DNA from: DATILI01 sp035476635
GTDB taxonomy: Bacteria > Pseudomonadota > Gammaproteobacteria > Burkholderiales > Burkholderiaceae_C
DNA: 34,180 nucleotides
NCBI GenBank assembly: GCA_035476635.1
Contig: DATILI010000100.1
Span: 1-34,180, forward strand
Direction of reading: 5' to 3'
The notes below the pieces were generated by a model. It did not search any database, was not told where the DNA came from, and worked only from the letters and a program-made list of their open reading frames with translations. How positions within the stretch are numbered: the first letter of the stretch is position 1; each line of letters starts with the position of its first letter. The position numbers and the translations under genes were made by a program. Positions 24,824-32,801 of the stretch are shown piece by piece.

Positions 24824-25189
24824 GTGAGCCATGCAGTCAAGATTTCCGATACGGAAATGAAAGCAGTGCGCGAGGCAGCCGCGATCAATAGCCGCTCGAT
24901 CGCCGGCCAGGCAGAGCACTGGATCCGCCTGGGACGGGCCGTGGAGCGCAATCCGGAGTTTGGTTATGTGAAGGTCGAACGCGCCTTGAAGGGCTTGGAG
25001 TCGGTCGACGACCTTTCGGACAATGAACAGGAGATGTTCCTTGACGGTTTATCGAGCCGCATGAAGACTCCCGGCCCGGATGAGGATGCTTTTTGGGCTG
25101 ATCGCCAAAAACGCGGACTCGGCGTCGGGATGGACAACTCTGGCAATCCGGTATACGGCGCTCAGGCAATCAAAAAGCCGGCACTTTGA
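24824..25189 (+). CDS. ParD-like antitoxin
   Basis: The 121-residue product begins SHAVKISDTEMKAVREAAAI and contains the ParD-like pattern NSRSIAGQAEHWIRLGRAVE (residues 25-44). This is the ribbon-helix-helix type N-terminus seen in the ParD_like antitoxin family. The C-terminal half (about 50-121) is acidic then Gly-rich, plausible as a toxin-neutralising tail. The start is GTG at 24824, set by GAGG 6 nt upstream; a longer in-frame version from 24761 lacks family similarity at its start. The stop overlaps the zeta-toxin start (TTGA), typical of a co-translated TA pair. The antitoxin would bind the toxin and repress the shared promoter; this is inferred from the family. Confidence 0.8.
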   Translation: MSHAVKISDTEMKAVREAAAINSRSIAGQAEHWIRLGRAVERNPEFGYVKVERALKGLESVDDLSDNEQEMFLDGLSSRMKTPGPDEDAFWADRQKRGLGVGMDNSGNPVYGAQAIKKPAL

Positions 25190-25785
25190 GCCGCCCCGTC
25201 ATGTTCATGCTTGTCGGGCCCAATGGCGCCGGCAAGTCCACGCTCTACGAGCAGCGTATCAAACCCATCGTTAGTGCACCATTCATCAACGCTGATCATA
25301 TTCAGCGCGACGAACTCAACGACCCCACGCTGCAAGCCGCCTACCAGGCTGCAGAGATCGCAGAAAGCAGACGCCAAGCCCATCTGGCCGCCGGCACCTC
25401 CTTTGTGTCTGAATCGACCTTCTCCCATGCATCCAAGCTACAGCTCATCCAAGATGCGAAAGCTTCGGGATTTCGCGTCGTGATGTACCACGTCAACGTT
25501 CGCAACGCTGATCTATCGGTCTTGCGCGTCGCCCATCGCAAGCGCGAGGGAGGGCACGACGTGCCGGAGGACAAGATTCGCGAACGCTACGAGCGCAATC
25601 AGGCACTCATCAAAACGGCCGTGCTGCAGGCCGACCGCGCTTTCATCTACGACAACTCGACGCTGAACACGCCGCCCGCGCTGGCGATCGAACTCCGGGA
25701 TGGCAAGGCTATTTGGGTATCCGAGCGCGTACCAGCCTGGGCGCGGGAGTTGTACGCGAAAGAGCTTGACGGAACTGCGCGGTAG
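25186..25785 (+). CDS. Zeta-toxin family P-loop kinase
   Basis: Zeta/PezT toxins phosphorylate UDP-N-acetylglucosamine and block wall synthesis; other family members have unknown substrates. The 199-residue protein has Walker A GPNGAGKST (residues about 11-19), then NADHIQRDEL. FVSESTFSH follows, with the family acidic residue. RKREGGHDVPEDKIRERYER is the family segment with the phosphate-contacting arginines. The start is TTG at 25186, overlapping the antitoxin stop by 4 nt; an ATG at 25201 is the alternative and keeps the P-loop. The partner here is ParD-like rather than an epsilon antitoxin. It is convergent with the MocR gene, 17 nt apart. Confidence 0.85.
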   Translation: MSRPVMFMLVGPNGAGKSTLYEQRIKPIVSAPFINADHIQRDELNDPTLQAAYQAAEIAESRRQAHLAAGTSFVSESTFSHASKLQLIQDAKASGFRVVMYHVNVRNADLSVLRVAHRKREGGHDVPEDKIRERYERNQALIKTAVLQADRAFIYDNSTLNTPPALAIELRDGKAIWVSERVPAWARELYAKELDGTAR

Positions 25786-25802
25786 ATTTTCCGCATACCT
25801 TC

Positions 25803-27257
25803 TCAGCGCCGGTCGCGCAGCCGCTCGAACGTCTTCCAGAACACGCTGTCCTGCGTGGTCGCGAAGTTGATCCGCATCAGGGTGCTGGGCTGGCGTTCGG
25901 CATGGAACAGCGCGCCGGGCGCGAGCAGATAGCCTTCATCGAGCATGCGCTGCGCCAGCGCGTCGGTGTCGACGCCGGTGTCGACCCAGCCGAACAGGCC
26001 CACCGGCTCGGCGGCAAAGGTACAGCCCGCGTTCAGCGCCAGCTTCACGCTGCGGCTGCGCGCCGCATCCAGCCGGGTACGGATGCGTTCGGCGTGGCGC
26101 CGCAGCTGGCCCTGCTCGATGCACAAGGTCAGCGCCTTTTCCAGCAGTGCCGGGGTGGTCAGCGTCGCCAGCAGCTTGGTGTCCAGCAGCCGCTCGATCA
26201 GCGAGGGATGCGCCGCCAGAAATCCCACGCGCCAGTTGGGCGCGAGGATCTTGGCGAAGCCTGAGACGTGGATGGTGCGCTGCAGGCTGTCCAGCGCGCA
26301 CAAACGCGTGGCGTGCTCGGGCGCGATGTGGCTGTAGGTGTCGTCTTCGACGATGTGGAAGTTGTGCTGGTTGGCCAGCTGCAGGATGCGATGCGCGCTG
26401 CCCGGCGTCAGGCAGTAGCCCGTGGGGTTGTGGTACACGCTCACGCTTACATACAGCTTGGGCGCGTGCAGTTCGCAATAGCGCGCCATGACTTCCAGGT
26501 CGGGCCCGTCGGCACGGCGCGGCACCGGCAGGATGCGCATGCCCAGGGCCGAGAGCCGCGCGAACTCGACGGCCCAGCCGGGCTCCTCCACCATCACCGG
26601 ATCGCCGGCGCGCAGCAAGGTGCGGCTCACGATGTCCAGCGCATGCGTGGCGCCTACCGTGGTGATGATCTGCTCCGGCCCGGCGTGCAGATTCAGCACC
26701 GCCAGCCGCTTGGACAGCGCACGGCGCAGCCCCGAGTCGCCCATGGGCTCGCCGTACTGGAGTGAAAACTCCTGCAGCGCGCGCGTACTGGTCACCTTGC
26801 GCACCGCCGCCGGCATGAAGGTGGATTCCAGCCACTCCGGCGGAAAAACGCCCATGCCGGGCTGCGGCTTGTCGCTGATCTTGTGGAACATGCCGCGAAT
26901 CAGCGCGGTTGCGTCGATCGGTACATGCGCACGCGCGGCCATGCCGGTGGCGGTGCTCCAGGCGTTCAGCGAACGATTCGTCGCTTCGTTGTTGCCAGCA
27001 TCCTGCGGCTTCCCGTTGTGGGCAGCCGCCGCTTCGCGCACGAAGAACCCGCGGTTCTTGCGCGCCTCGACCAGGCCCTGCGCCAGCAATTGGTCATAGG
27101 CTGCCACCACGGTGTAGGGGCTGACGCCATGCTGCTCGGCGCACTGGCGCACCGAGGGCAATCGCGCACCGGGCGCCAGAAGCCGGGTGCGGATACGCTC
27201 GGCAAAACGCGTCGCCAACTGCTCGGTCAGGGACTGCGCGGAAGTCTTCATCAACAT
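25803..27257 (-). CDS. MocR-type (GntR-aminotransferase) PLP-dependent regulator
   Basis: The 484-residue product has an N-terminal GntR winged helix, seen as TEQLATRFAERIRTRLLAPG and LPSVRQCAEQHGVSPYTVVA. A type-I aminotransferase-like domain follows from about residue 110. PLP-binding features are present: VYHNPTGYCLTPG, EDDTYSHIAP, and SGFAKILAPNWRVGF with the candidate Schiff-base lysine K336. MocR proteins usually sense PLP, amino acids or their adducts and control a divergent gene. Here the divergent unit starts with a LysE exporter at 27385. Starts at 27257 (ATG) and 27251 (ATG) are both possible; the ribosome-binding site is weak. The specific effector cannot be read from sequence. 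Confidence 0.92.
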   Translation of the reverse strand: MLMKTSAQSLTEQLATRFAERIRTRLLAPGARLPSVRQCAEQHGVSPYTVVAAYDQLLAQGLVEARKNRGFFVREAAAAHNGKPQDAGNNEATNRSLNAWSTATGMAARAHVPIDATALIRGMFHKISDKPQPGMGVFPPEWLESTFMPAAVRKVTSTRALQEFSLQYGEPMGDSGLRRALSKRLAVLNLHAGPEQIITTVGATHALDIVSRTLLRAGDPVMVEEPGWAVEFARLSALGMRILPVPRRADGPDLEVMARYCELHAPKLYVSVSVYHNPTGYCLTPGSAHRILQLANQHNFHIVEDDTYSHIAPEHATRLCALDSLQRTIHVSGFAKILAPNWRVGFLAAHPSLIERLLDTKLLATLTTPALLEKALTLCIEQGQLRRHAERIRTRLDAARSRSVKLALNAGCTFAAEPVGLFGWVDTGVDTDALAQRMLDEGYLLAPGALFHAERQPSTLMRINFATTQDSVFWKTFERLRDRR

Positions 27258-27384
27258 GGTGGGGCACCCTTGTGTACTGTCACGTTCGCCAATACAGATT
27301 GGCAAGTGATCTGCTTAACTGTATTGGTTATGTACTGGAGCGAAAGATTACATTGAACTCCATGAACTGGCAAGCCGTACTCTC
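27258..27384. promoter_or_regulatory. MocR-LysE divergent promoter region with operator-like repeats
   Basis: A perfect 9-bp dyad CCAATACAG (27289-27297) and CTGTATTGG (27319-27327) has a 21-nt spacer. It is flanked by direct repeats TGTACTG (27273-27279 and 27331-27337). Arms about three turns apart plus direct repeats resemble known MocR/PdxR binding regions. A -35-like TTGGTT (27324-27329) and a -10-like TTACAT (27348-27353) towards lysE have 18-bp spacing. Confidence 0.6.
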
Positions 27385-27388
27385 ATGA
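27362..27388 (+). other. Possible 8-residue leader ORF before lysE
   Basis: ATG at 27362 opens MNWQAVLS and closes with TGA at 27386-27388, overlapping the lysE ATG (ATGA). It has no clear ribosome-binding site, so it may be chance. Confidence 0.25.
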
Positions 27389-27999
27389 ATGCCTCGGAGC
27401 TGACCGCCCTGCTGCTGTTTTGCACCGCGATGAGTTTCTCGCCGGGGCCGAACACCACGCTGTCCACCGCGCTGGCGGCCAACCATGGCTTGAAGCGCGC
27501 CATGCGCTTTTGCCTGGCCGTGCCCACCGGCTGGACCCTGCTGATGCTGGCCACCGGCCTGGGCCTGGGCGCGCTGATCCTGGGCCTGCCGCTGCTGCGC
27601 CTGAGCGTCAAGCTCGCTGGTGTGGCCTATATGTTCTGGCTTGCCTTCAAATTGGCACGCGCCGGACAGATGGCGCAGGTCGATGCGACTCGGCTTGACG
27701 TCAGTTTCCTACAAGGCGTCGGCCTGCAGTTCCTCAACATCAAGGCCTGGATGCTGGCGCTGACGCTGACCGCGGGCTGGGTCGTGAATGCCCTGGGCCA
27801 GCCTTCCACCAACCCGGGCGAGCGCCTGCTCATCATCTGCGCGGTGATGATGGTGTTTGCCTTCGTCAGCAACTTCACCTATGCGCTGGTCGGCTCGCTG
27901 CTGCGCCAGTGGCTGGCGCAAGGCAAGCGCCTGCTGTGGTTCAACCGCGCCCTGGCTGCCGTGCTGGTGGCCACCGCCCTGTGGATGCTGACCGTATGA
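27385..27999 (+). CDS. LysE/RhtB-family amino-acid exporter
   Basis: This is an inner-membrane exporter of 204 residues with about six hydrophobic segments. The N-terminal signature FCTAMSFSPGPNTTLSTALA matches the LysE/RhtB motif (xxPGPN). The middle contains KLAGVAYMFWLAFKLARAGQ and QFLNIKAWMLALTLTAGWVV. It is divergent from the MocR gene, and the EamA gene overlaps its stop (ATGA). The substrate is probably an amino acid or derivative, but the sequence does not say which. The start at 27385 is the only good N-terminus. Confidence 0.92.
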   Translation: MNASELTALLLFCTAMSFSPGPNTTLSTALAANHGLKRAMRFCLAVPTGWTLLMLATGLGLGALILGLPLLRLSVKLAGVAYMFWLAFKLARAGQMAQVDATRLDVSFLQGVGLQFLNIKAWMLALTLTAGWVVNALGQPSTNPGERLLIICAVMMVFAFVSNFTYALVGSLLRQWLAQGKRLLWFNRALAAVLVATALWMLTV

Positions 28000-28931
28000 A
28001 GCCCCATGAAATCAAGGGCCTGTGGCTCGGGCTGCTGGGCGTGGTGATCTTTGCGCTGACCCTGCCGATGACACGCCTGGCAGTGGGCACGCCCGAAGCG
28101 CCGCAAATGTCGGGCGTGTTCATCGCGCTGGGCCGCGCCGTGGTGGCGGCGCTGCTCTCGGTCGTCTTTTTGGTCTGGACGCGTGCCCCCCTGCCGCGCC
28201 GCCAGGACTGGCTGCCGCTGGCCCTGACCTGCGCCGGCGTGGTGTTCGGCTTTCCGCTTTTCACCTCGGTCGCCATGCGCCACGTCGAGGCGGTGCACGC
28301 GAGCGTGATCGTCGGCGTGCTGCCGCTGGCCACGGCCGCGGTCGGCGCGCTGCTGCACCGGCAGCGGCCCTCCACCGGCTTCTGGGTCTGCGCGGCGCTG
28401 GGCAGCGTGCTGGTGGTGGCCTTTGCCCTGCTGCGCTCAGGCCAAACCGGCCTCAGTCTGCACCCGGCCGACGCCCTGCTGCTGGCCGCGATGGGCTGCG
28501 CCGCCGTCGGCTACGGTTATGGCGCGCAACTTTCGCAGCGCATGCGTGCCGAGCACGTGATCTGCTGGGCCCTGGTGATCGCGCTGCCCATCACGCTGCC
28601 CGCCGCCGCGCTCACGCTTCCGCAGGCAGCGCTGCCCGCGTCGGCCTGGTGGGGCTTTGCCTACGTCGCGGTTTTTTCGATGTGGCTGGGCTTCTTCGCC
28701 TGGTACCGCGGCCTGGCGCTCGGCGGCACGGTGCGCGTGAGCCAGGTGCAGCTGGTCCAGCCTTTCATGAGCATGCTGTTTGCGGTGCCGCTGCTGGGCG
28801 AATCGCTGGACGCGGTCACCGTGGGCTTTGCACTCGCGGTGATTGCCACCGTGTTCGTCGGCAAGAAGATGCCGGTGCACCAGGCCCGGGCTCGCCCTCG
28901 TTCGTCACCCACAAAAGCCCAGGAGGCCTGA
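27996..28931 (+). CDS. EamA/DMT-family transporter
   Basis: The 311-residue protein consists of two EamA repeats with about ten hydrophobic segments. It begins MKPHEIKGLWLGLLGVVIFA; the second repeat contains WWGFAYVAVFSMWLGFFAWY and the end PFMSMLFAVPLLGESLDAVT. The last 20 residues are basic and Pro-rich, outside the membrane. The start overlaps the lysE stop by 4 nt. The cupin gene starts 3 nt after its stop. EamA proteins often export amino acids or metabolites. Two exporters in tandem suggest removal of a toxic intermediate or product, which is an inference. Confidence 0.9.
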   Translation: MKPHEIKGLWLGLLGVVIFALTLPMTRLAVGTPEAPQMSGVFIALGRAVVAALLSVVFLVWTRAPLPRRQDWLPLALTCAGVVFGFPLFTSVAMRHVEAVHASVIVGVLPLATAAVGALLHRQRPSTGFWVCAALGSVLVVAFALLRSGQTGLSLHPADALLLAAMGCAAVGYGYGAQLSQRMRAEHVICWALVIALPITLPAAALTLPQAALPASAWWGFAYVAVFSMWLGFFAWYRGLALGGTVRVSQVQLVQPFMSMLFAVPLLGESLDAVTVGFALAVIATVFVGKKMPVHQARARPRSSPTKAQEA

Positions 28932-28934
28932 CCC

Positions 28935-29264
28935 ATGCAAATGCACAACATTCCCTTTGGCACCACCGACTGGTCGGCCATCGTCCCGGTCGAAAAGTCG
29001 GCCGAGGCGGGGGGCGCCCTGTGGCGCACCCAGCAGTTCGGCGAGATTCGGGTGCGCATGGTGGAATACACGCCGGGCTACGTCTCCGACCATTGGTGCG
29101 TGAAGGGCCATATCCTGTTTTGCCTTGCTGGCGAGCTGCACACCGAGCTTGAGGATGGCCGCAGCTTCACGCTCAAGCCCGGCATGAGCTACCAGGTGGC
29201 CGACAACGCCGAGCCGCACCGCTCCACCGCGCCGCTGGGTGCGACCTTGTTCGTGGTGGATTGA
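28935..29264 (+). CDS. DHWC-motif single-domain cupin
   Basis: This is a 109-residue small cupin. The segment GYVSDHWCVKGHILFCLAGE carries the D-H-W-C motif and a second histidine. LHTELEDGRSFTLKPGMSYQ forms the second cupin motif, and DNAEPHRSTAP provides a further histidine. A metal-binding site is plausible. I recognise the family by this motif, but its reaction is not known to me. A strong AGGAGG site (28920-28925) precedes the ATG. It lies 3 nt after the EamA gene and 52 nt before the aminotransferase. Confidence 0.8.
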   Translation: MQMHNIPFGTTDWSAIVPVEKSAEAGGALWRTQQFGEIRVRMVEYTPGYVSDHWCVKGHILFCLAGELHTELEDGRSFTLKPGMSYQVADNAEPHRSTAPLGATLFVVD

Positions 29265-29285
29265 GCAACCGATTTTTGCAACGTA

Positions 29286-29304
29286 GGCGGTTCGTCAAAC
29301 CGCC
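29286..29304 (+). other. mRNA stem-loop before the aminotransferase
   Basis: GGCGGTT (29286-29292), loop CGTCA, AACCGCC (29298-29304) form a perfect 7-bp hairpin 4 nt before the GGAG ribosome-binding site. There is no U-tract, so it is more likely an mRNA processing or translation element than a terminator. Confidence 0.4.
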
Positions 29305-29316
29305 CCCTGGAGAACG

Positions 29317-30540
29317 ATGATGAAACTGAACGACCTTCAACACACGAGCCCCTGGACCCTGGCGCGCCGCGCCGAGCGGATGAACCCTTCGGTCATTCGC
29401 GAAATCCTGAAGGTCACCGAAAAGCCCGGGATCATCAGCTTCGCCGGCGGCCTGCCCTCACCCAAGACGTTCCCGATCAGCGAGTTCGCCGCGGCCTGCG
29501 CGACCGTCTTGCGCGAAGACGGCCAGGCCGCCCTGCAATACGCGGCCAGCGAAGGCTTTGCCACGCTGCGCGAGATGGTGGCGGCGCAACTGCCCTGGGC
29601 CGTGGACCCGGCCCAGGTGCTGATCACCACCGGCTCGCAGCAAGGCCTGGACCTGGTGGCCAAGGTGCTGATCGACGCGGACAGCCGCATCCTGGTGGAA
29701 ACGCCCACCTATCTCGGCGCGCTGCAGGCCTTCACGCCGATGGAGCCCGAGGTTGTGTCGGTGGCCAGCGATGCCGAGGGCGTGGACATCGACGACCTGG
29801 CGGCGAAGATCGGCAGCGGCAAGGACCGCGCACGCTTTCTCTATGTGCTGCCTAATTTCCAGAACCCCACGGGCCGCACCATGAGCGAGGCGCGCCGCAG
29901 CGCACTGTCGCTGCGCGCCGCCGAACTCGGCCTGCCGCTGGTAGAAGACAACCCCTACGGCGACCTCTGGTTCGACGCCCCGCCACCGCTGCCGCTGACC
30001 GCGCGCAACCCGGATGGCTGCATCTATCTTGGCTCGTTTTCCAAGGTGCTGGCGCCGGGCCTGCGGCTGGGCTACGTGGTGGCGCCCAAGGCCATCGCGC
30101 CCAAGCTGCTGCAGGCCAAGCAGGCGGCCGACCTGCACAGCCCCGGCTTCAACCAGCGCATGGTGGCCGAGGTCATGAAGGACGGTTTCCTGGAACGCCA
30201 TGTGCCGACCATCCGCGCCCTGTACAAATCGCAGCGCGACGCGATGCTGGCCGCGCTGCAGGAGCAGATGCAGGGTCTGGACGTGCAATGGAACACGCCC
30301 GACGGCGGCATGTTCCTCTGGGCCCGGCTGCCGGCCGGCATGAACGCGGTGGAGCTGCTGCCCAAGGCGGTGGACAAGGGCGTTGCCTTCGTGCCGGGCG
30401 CCGCCTTCTATGCCGACAACGCCGATCCGCGCACGCTGCGCCTGTCGTTCGTGACCGCCAGCGTGGACCAGATCAGGACCGGCATCGCCGCCCTGGCCGC
30501 AGCCATCCGCGAGCATGCGGCGGGGAGCAAGCCATGCTGA
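29317..30540 (+). CDS. PLP-dependent aminotransferase (class I/II)
   Basis: The 407-residue product is a fold-type-I aminotransferase of the group that includes 2-aminoadipate transaminases and MocR-like enzymes without the DNA-binding domain. Features are SFAGGLPSPKTFPISEF near the start, then TTGSQQGLDLVAKVLIDADS. LPNFQNPTGRTMS carries the substrate/PLP asparagine, and VEDNPYGDLWFDA follows. GSFSKVLAPGLRLGYV contains the Schiff-base lysine K243, and the C-terminus has LRLSFVTAS. The substrate is not evident. Starts at 29317 and 29320 are both possible; GGAG at 29309-29312 is better spaced to 29320. Its stop overlaps the GST start. Confidence 0.9.
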   Translation: MMKLNDLQHTSPWTLARRAERMNPSVIREILKVTEKPGIISFAGGLPSPKTFPISEFAAACATVLREDGQAALQYAASEGFATLREMVAAQLPWAVDPAQVLITTGSQQGLDLVAKVLIDADSRILVETPTYLGALQAFTPMEPEVVSVASDAEGVDIDDLAAKIGSGKDRARFLYVLPNFQNPTGRTMSEARRSALSLRAAELGLPLVEDNPYGDLWFDAPPPLPLTARNPDGCIYLGSFSKVLAPGLRLGYVVAPKAIAPKLLQAKQAADLHSPGFNQRMVAEVMKDGFLERHVPTIRALYKSQRDAMLAALQEQMQGLDVQWNTPDGGMFLWARLPAGMNAVELLPKAVDKGVAFVPGAAFYADNADPRTLRLSFVTASVDQIRTGIAALAAAIREHAAGSKPC

Positions 30541-31154
30541 AATTCTGGGGACGCACCAGCTCGATTAACGTGCGCAAGGTCCTGCTCGCCGTGCACGAGC
30601 TCGGCATCCCGTTTGAACGCATCGATGCCGGCCAGGCCTTCGGCATTGTCAAGACACCCGAGTACCGGGCCAGGAACCCGAACGCGCTGGTGCCGCTGAT
30701 TGAGGACGATGGTTTCGCGCTTTGGGAGTCGAACGTGATCGTGCGCTACCTCTGCGCCAAGCACGCAGCGGGCACGCTGTACCCCGAAGACCTGCGACAA
30801 CGCTTCGACGCCGAGCGCTGGATGGACTGGCAGCAGACCACCTTCAACCCGGCCGGCCGCGAAGCGTTCGTGCAGTTGATCCGCACGCCCGCCGAACAGC
30901 GCAGCGCCGAGCTGATCGCCAAGTCGGTGGCGGCCACCGAGCCGCTGCTGGACTTGCTGGAAGCGCACCTGGCGCAGCGCCCCTTCATGGCCGGCGACCG
31001 CTTCACCATGGCCGACATGCCGATCGCCTGCGAAATGCACCGTTGGTGGGGCCTGCCGCTGCCGCGTGCGGCGCGGCCGAACCTGGACCGCTGGTACGCG
31101 CAGATGCTGGCGCGCCCGGCCAGCCGCGGCGTGCTCGATCTCGCCTTGTCCTGA
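30534..31154 (+). CDS. Glutathione S-transferase family protein
   Basis: The 206-residue protein has an N-terminal thioredoxin-like domain: MLKFWGRTSSINVRKVLLAV with the SS pair that often carries the catalytic serine. NPNALVPLIEDDGFALWESN holds the cis-Pro and the E-S pair that bind glutathione. The C-terminal helical domain includes MAGDRFTMADMPIACEMHRW. A GGGGAG site lies 6 nt before the ATG. It overlaps the aminotransferase by 7 nt. The substrate is unknown; it may conjugate or isomerise an electrophile in the pathway encoded by this cluster. Confidence 0.9.
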   Translation: MLKFWGRTSSINVRKVLLAVHELGIPFERIDAGQAFGIVKTPEYRARNPNALVPLIEDDGFALWESNVIVRYLCAKHAAGTLYPEDLRQRFDAERWMDWQQTTFNPAGREAFVQLIRTPAEQRSAELIAKSVAATEPLLDLLEAHLAQRPFMAGDRFTMADMPIACEMHRWWGLPLPRAARPNLDRWYAQMLARPASRGVLDLALS

Positions 31155-31179
31155 TTTTTTCTCGAAAGCCGGAAACCCC

Positions 31180-32046
31180 ATGAAGCAGCGCCCGTTCAAG
31201 CAAGTCGACGTCTTTACCGCCACCCCCTACCGCGGCAACCCGCTGGCCGTGGTGCTGGACGGCAGCGGCCTGTCCACCGAAGAGATGCAGGACTTCACCA
31301 ACTGGACCAACCTGTCCGAGGCCACGTTCCTCCTGCCCCCCACAGAGCCCACAGCCGACTACCGCGTGCGCATCTTCTGCCCGGGCCGCGAGCTGCCGTT
31401 TGCCGGCCACCCGACCCTGGGCAGCTGCCACGCGTGGCTGGAGGCGGGCGGCCAGCCCAAGGGCGAGCAGGTCGTGCAGGAATGCGGTGTCGGCCTGGTG
31501 CAGCTGCGCCGCGATGGCAAGCGCCTTGCCTTCGCCGCGCCGCCCTTGAAAAAAGGCGGCCCGCTGCAGGAAGACGAGGTGGCGCTGATTGCGCGCGGCT
31601 TGGGGCTGGCCCGCACCGACATCCTGCAGCACGCCTGGTGCGACAACGGCCCGAACTGGCGCGGCGTCATGCTCAAGTCGGCCGAGCAGGTGCTGGCGCT
31701 CAAGCCCGATGCCGCCATCCTGGCCGGGCTGGACATCGGCGTGGTCGGCCCGCGCGGCAAGGTCGGCGTGGTCGGATCGCGCGATGCGGCCGACGAATGC
31801 GCGTTTGAAGTGCGCGCCTTCTTTCCGGGCAACAACGGCATGGCCGAAGACCCGGTCACCGGCAGCCTGAACGCCGCACTGGCGCAATGGCTGATCGGCG
31901 CCAACCTGGCACCACCGCAGTACATCGCCAGCCAGGGCACGGCGCTGGCGCGCGCGGGCCGCGTGCACATTCAGCGCGACGGCGCAGGCCAGATCTGGGT
32001 CGGCGGCGAATCCGTGACCTGCGTCGACGGCAGCGTCAGGCTCTGA
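31180..32046 (+). CDS. PhzF-family isomerase-like protein
   Basis: The 288-residue protein starts FKQVDVFTATPYRGNPLAVV, the PhzF hallmark. NLSEATFLLPP has E47, matching PhzF E45. CPGRELPFAGHPTLGSCHAW is the second conserved block. FFPGNNGMAEDPVTGSLNAA holds the conserved acidic DPVTGS region. PhzF proteins isomerise or act on varied substrates, and many have no known activity. The start at 31180 is inferred from the family N-terminus. It is 25 nt after the GST, and the VOC gene follows after 30 nt. Confidence 0.9.
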   Translation: MKQRPFKQVDVFTATPYRGNPLAVVLDGSGLSTEEMQDFTNWTNLSEATFLLPPTEPTADYRVRIFCPGRELPFAGHPTLGSCHAWLEAGGQPKGEQVVQECGVGLVQLRRDGKRLAFAAPPLKKGGPLQEDEVALIARGLGLARTDILQHAWCDNGPNWRGVMLKSAEQVLALKPDAAILAGLDIGVVGPRGKVGVVGSRDAADECAFEVRAFFPGNNGMAEDPVTGSLNAALAQWLIGANLAPPQYIASQGTALARAGRVHIQRDGAGQIWVGGESVTCVDGSVRL

Positions 32047-32076
32047 CCCACCACAACGCAGGAGCAGCAACACACC

Positions 32077-32799
32077 ATGACCACCATAGGCACCCGCATC
32101 GATCACCTCGTCGTCGTGGCCGCCAGCCTGGAAGAAGGCGCGGCCTGGTGCGAGGCCACCCTTGGCATCACGCCCGGCCCCGGTGGCGAACATCCGCTGA
32201 TGGGCACGCACAACCGCCTGTTCCGGATCGCCACGGTGGACTTTCCGCGTGCGTATTTCGAGATCATCGCCATCAATCCGGCCACACCCGACCCAGTTCC
32301 ACCCAGGGCCGGCCGCTGGTTCGACATGGACAACCCGGCGCTGCGCGAACGGGTTGCCAAGAACGGCCCGCAGCTGGTGCACTTCGTGGCCAATGTGACC
32401 GACGTGCAGGCGGCACTGGCCAGCTTGCAGGCGCAGGACATCGACCGCGGCCCGGCGCTCGAAGCCTCGCGCATGACGCCGCACGGCCTGCTGCGCTGGC
32501 AGATCACGGTACGCGGCGACGGGCGGCGGCTCTTCCACGGCGGGCTGCCCACCCTGATCCAATGGTTTGACGAGGACACCCCCATGGGGCACTGCGCGCA
32601 TCCGGCCAGCGCCATGCCCGAATCGGGCGTGACCCTGCAGGCGCTGACCGTCACCCATCCCCAGGTCCGCGAGCTGCGCGCCGCCCATGAAGCCATCGGC
32701 CTGATGCACGTCACGGTGCGCGAAGGCTCCGCCGCCAACCTGGCCGCCACGCTGCGCACGCCGCGCGGCACCGTCACGCTGGAATCGAAAGGAATCTGA
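32077..32799 (+). CDS. VOC/glyoxalase-like domain protein
   Basis: The 240-residue protein begins TRIDHLVVVAASLEEGAAWC, then GEHPLMGTHNRLFRI and the strand FPRAYFEIIAINP. These fit the glyoxalase-like VOC group (PF13468 type). A second segment, GRRLFHGGLPTLIQWFD, continues the fold. Metal-binding residues (H10 and an acidic residue in YFEII) are plausible, but the function is unassigned. It is 2 nt from the downstream LysE gene, so they are translationally coupled. Confidence 0.85.
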   Translation: MTTIGTRIDHLVVVAASLEEGAAWCEATLGITPGPGGEHPLMGTHNRLFRIATVDFPRAYFEIIAINPATPDPVPPRAGRWFDMDNPALRERVAKNGPQLVHFVANVTDVQAALASLQAQDIDRGPALEASRMTPHGLLRWQITVRGDGRRLFHGGLPTLIQWFDEDTPMGHCAHPASAMPESGVTLQALTVTHPQVRELRAAHEAIGLMHVTVREGSAANLAATLRTPRGTVTLESKGI

Positions 32800-32801
32800 C
32801 C

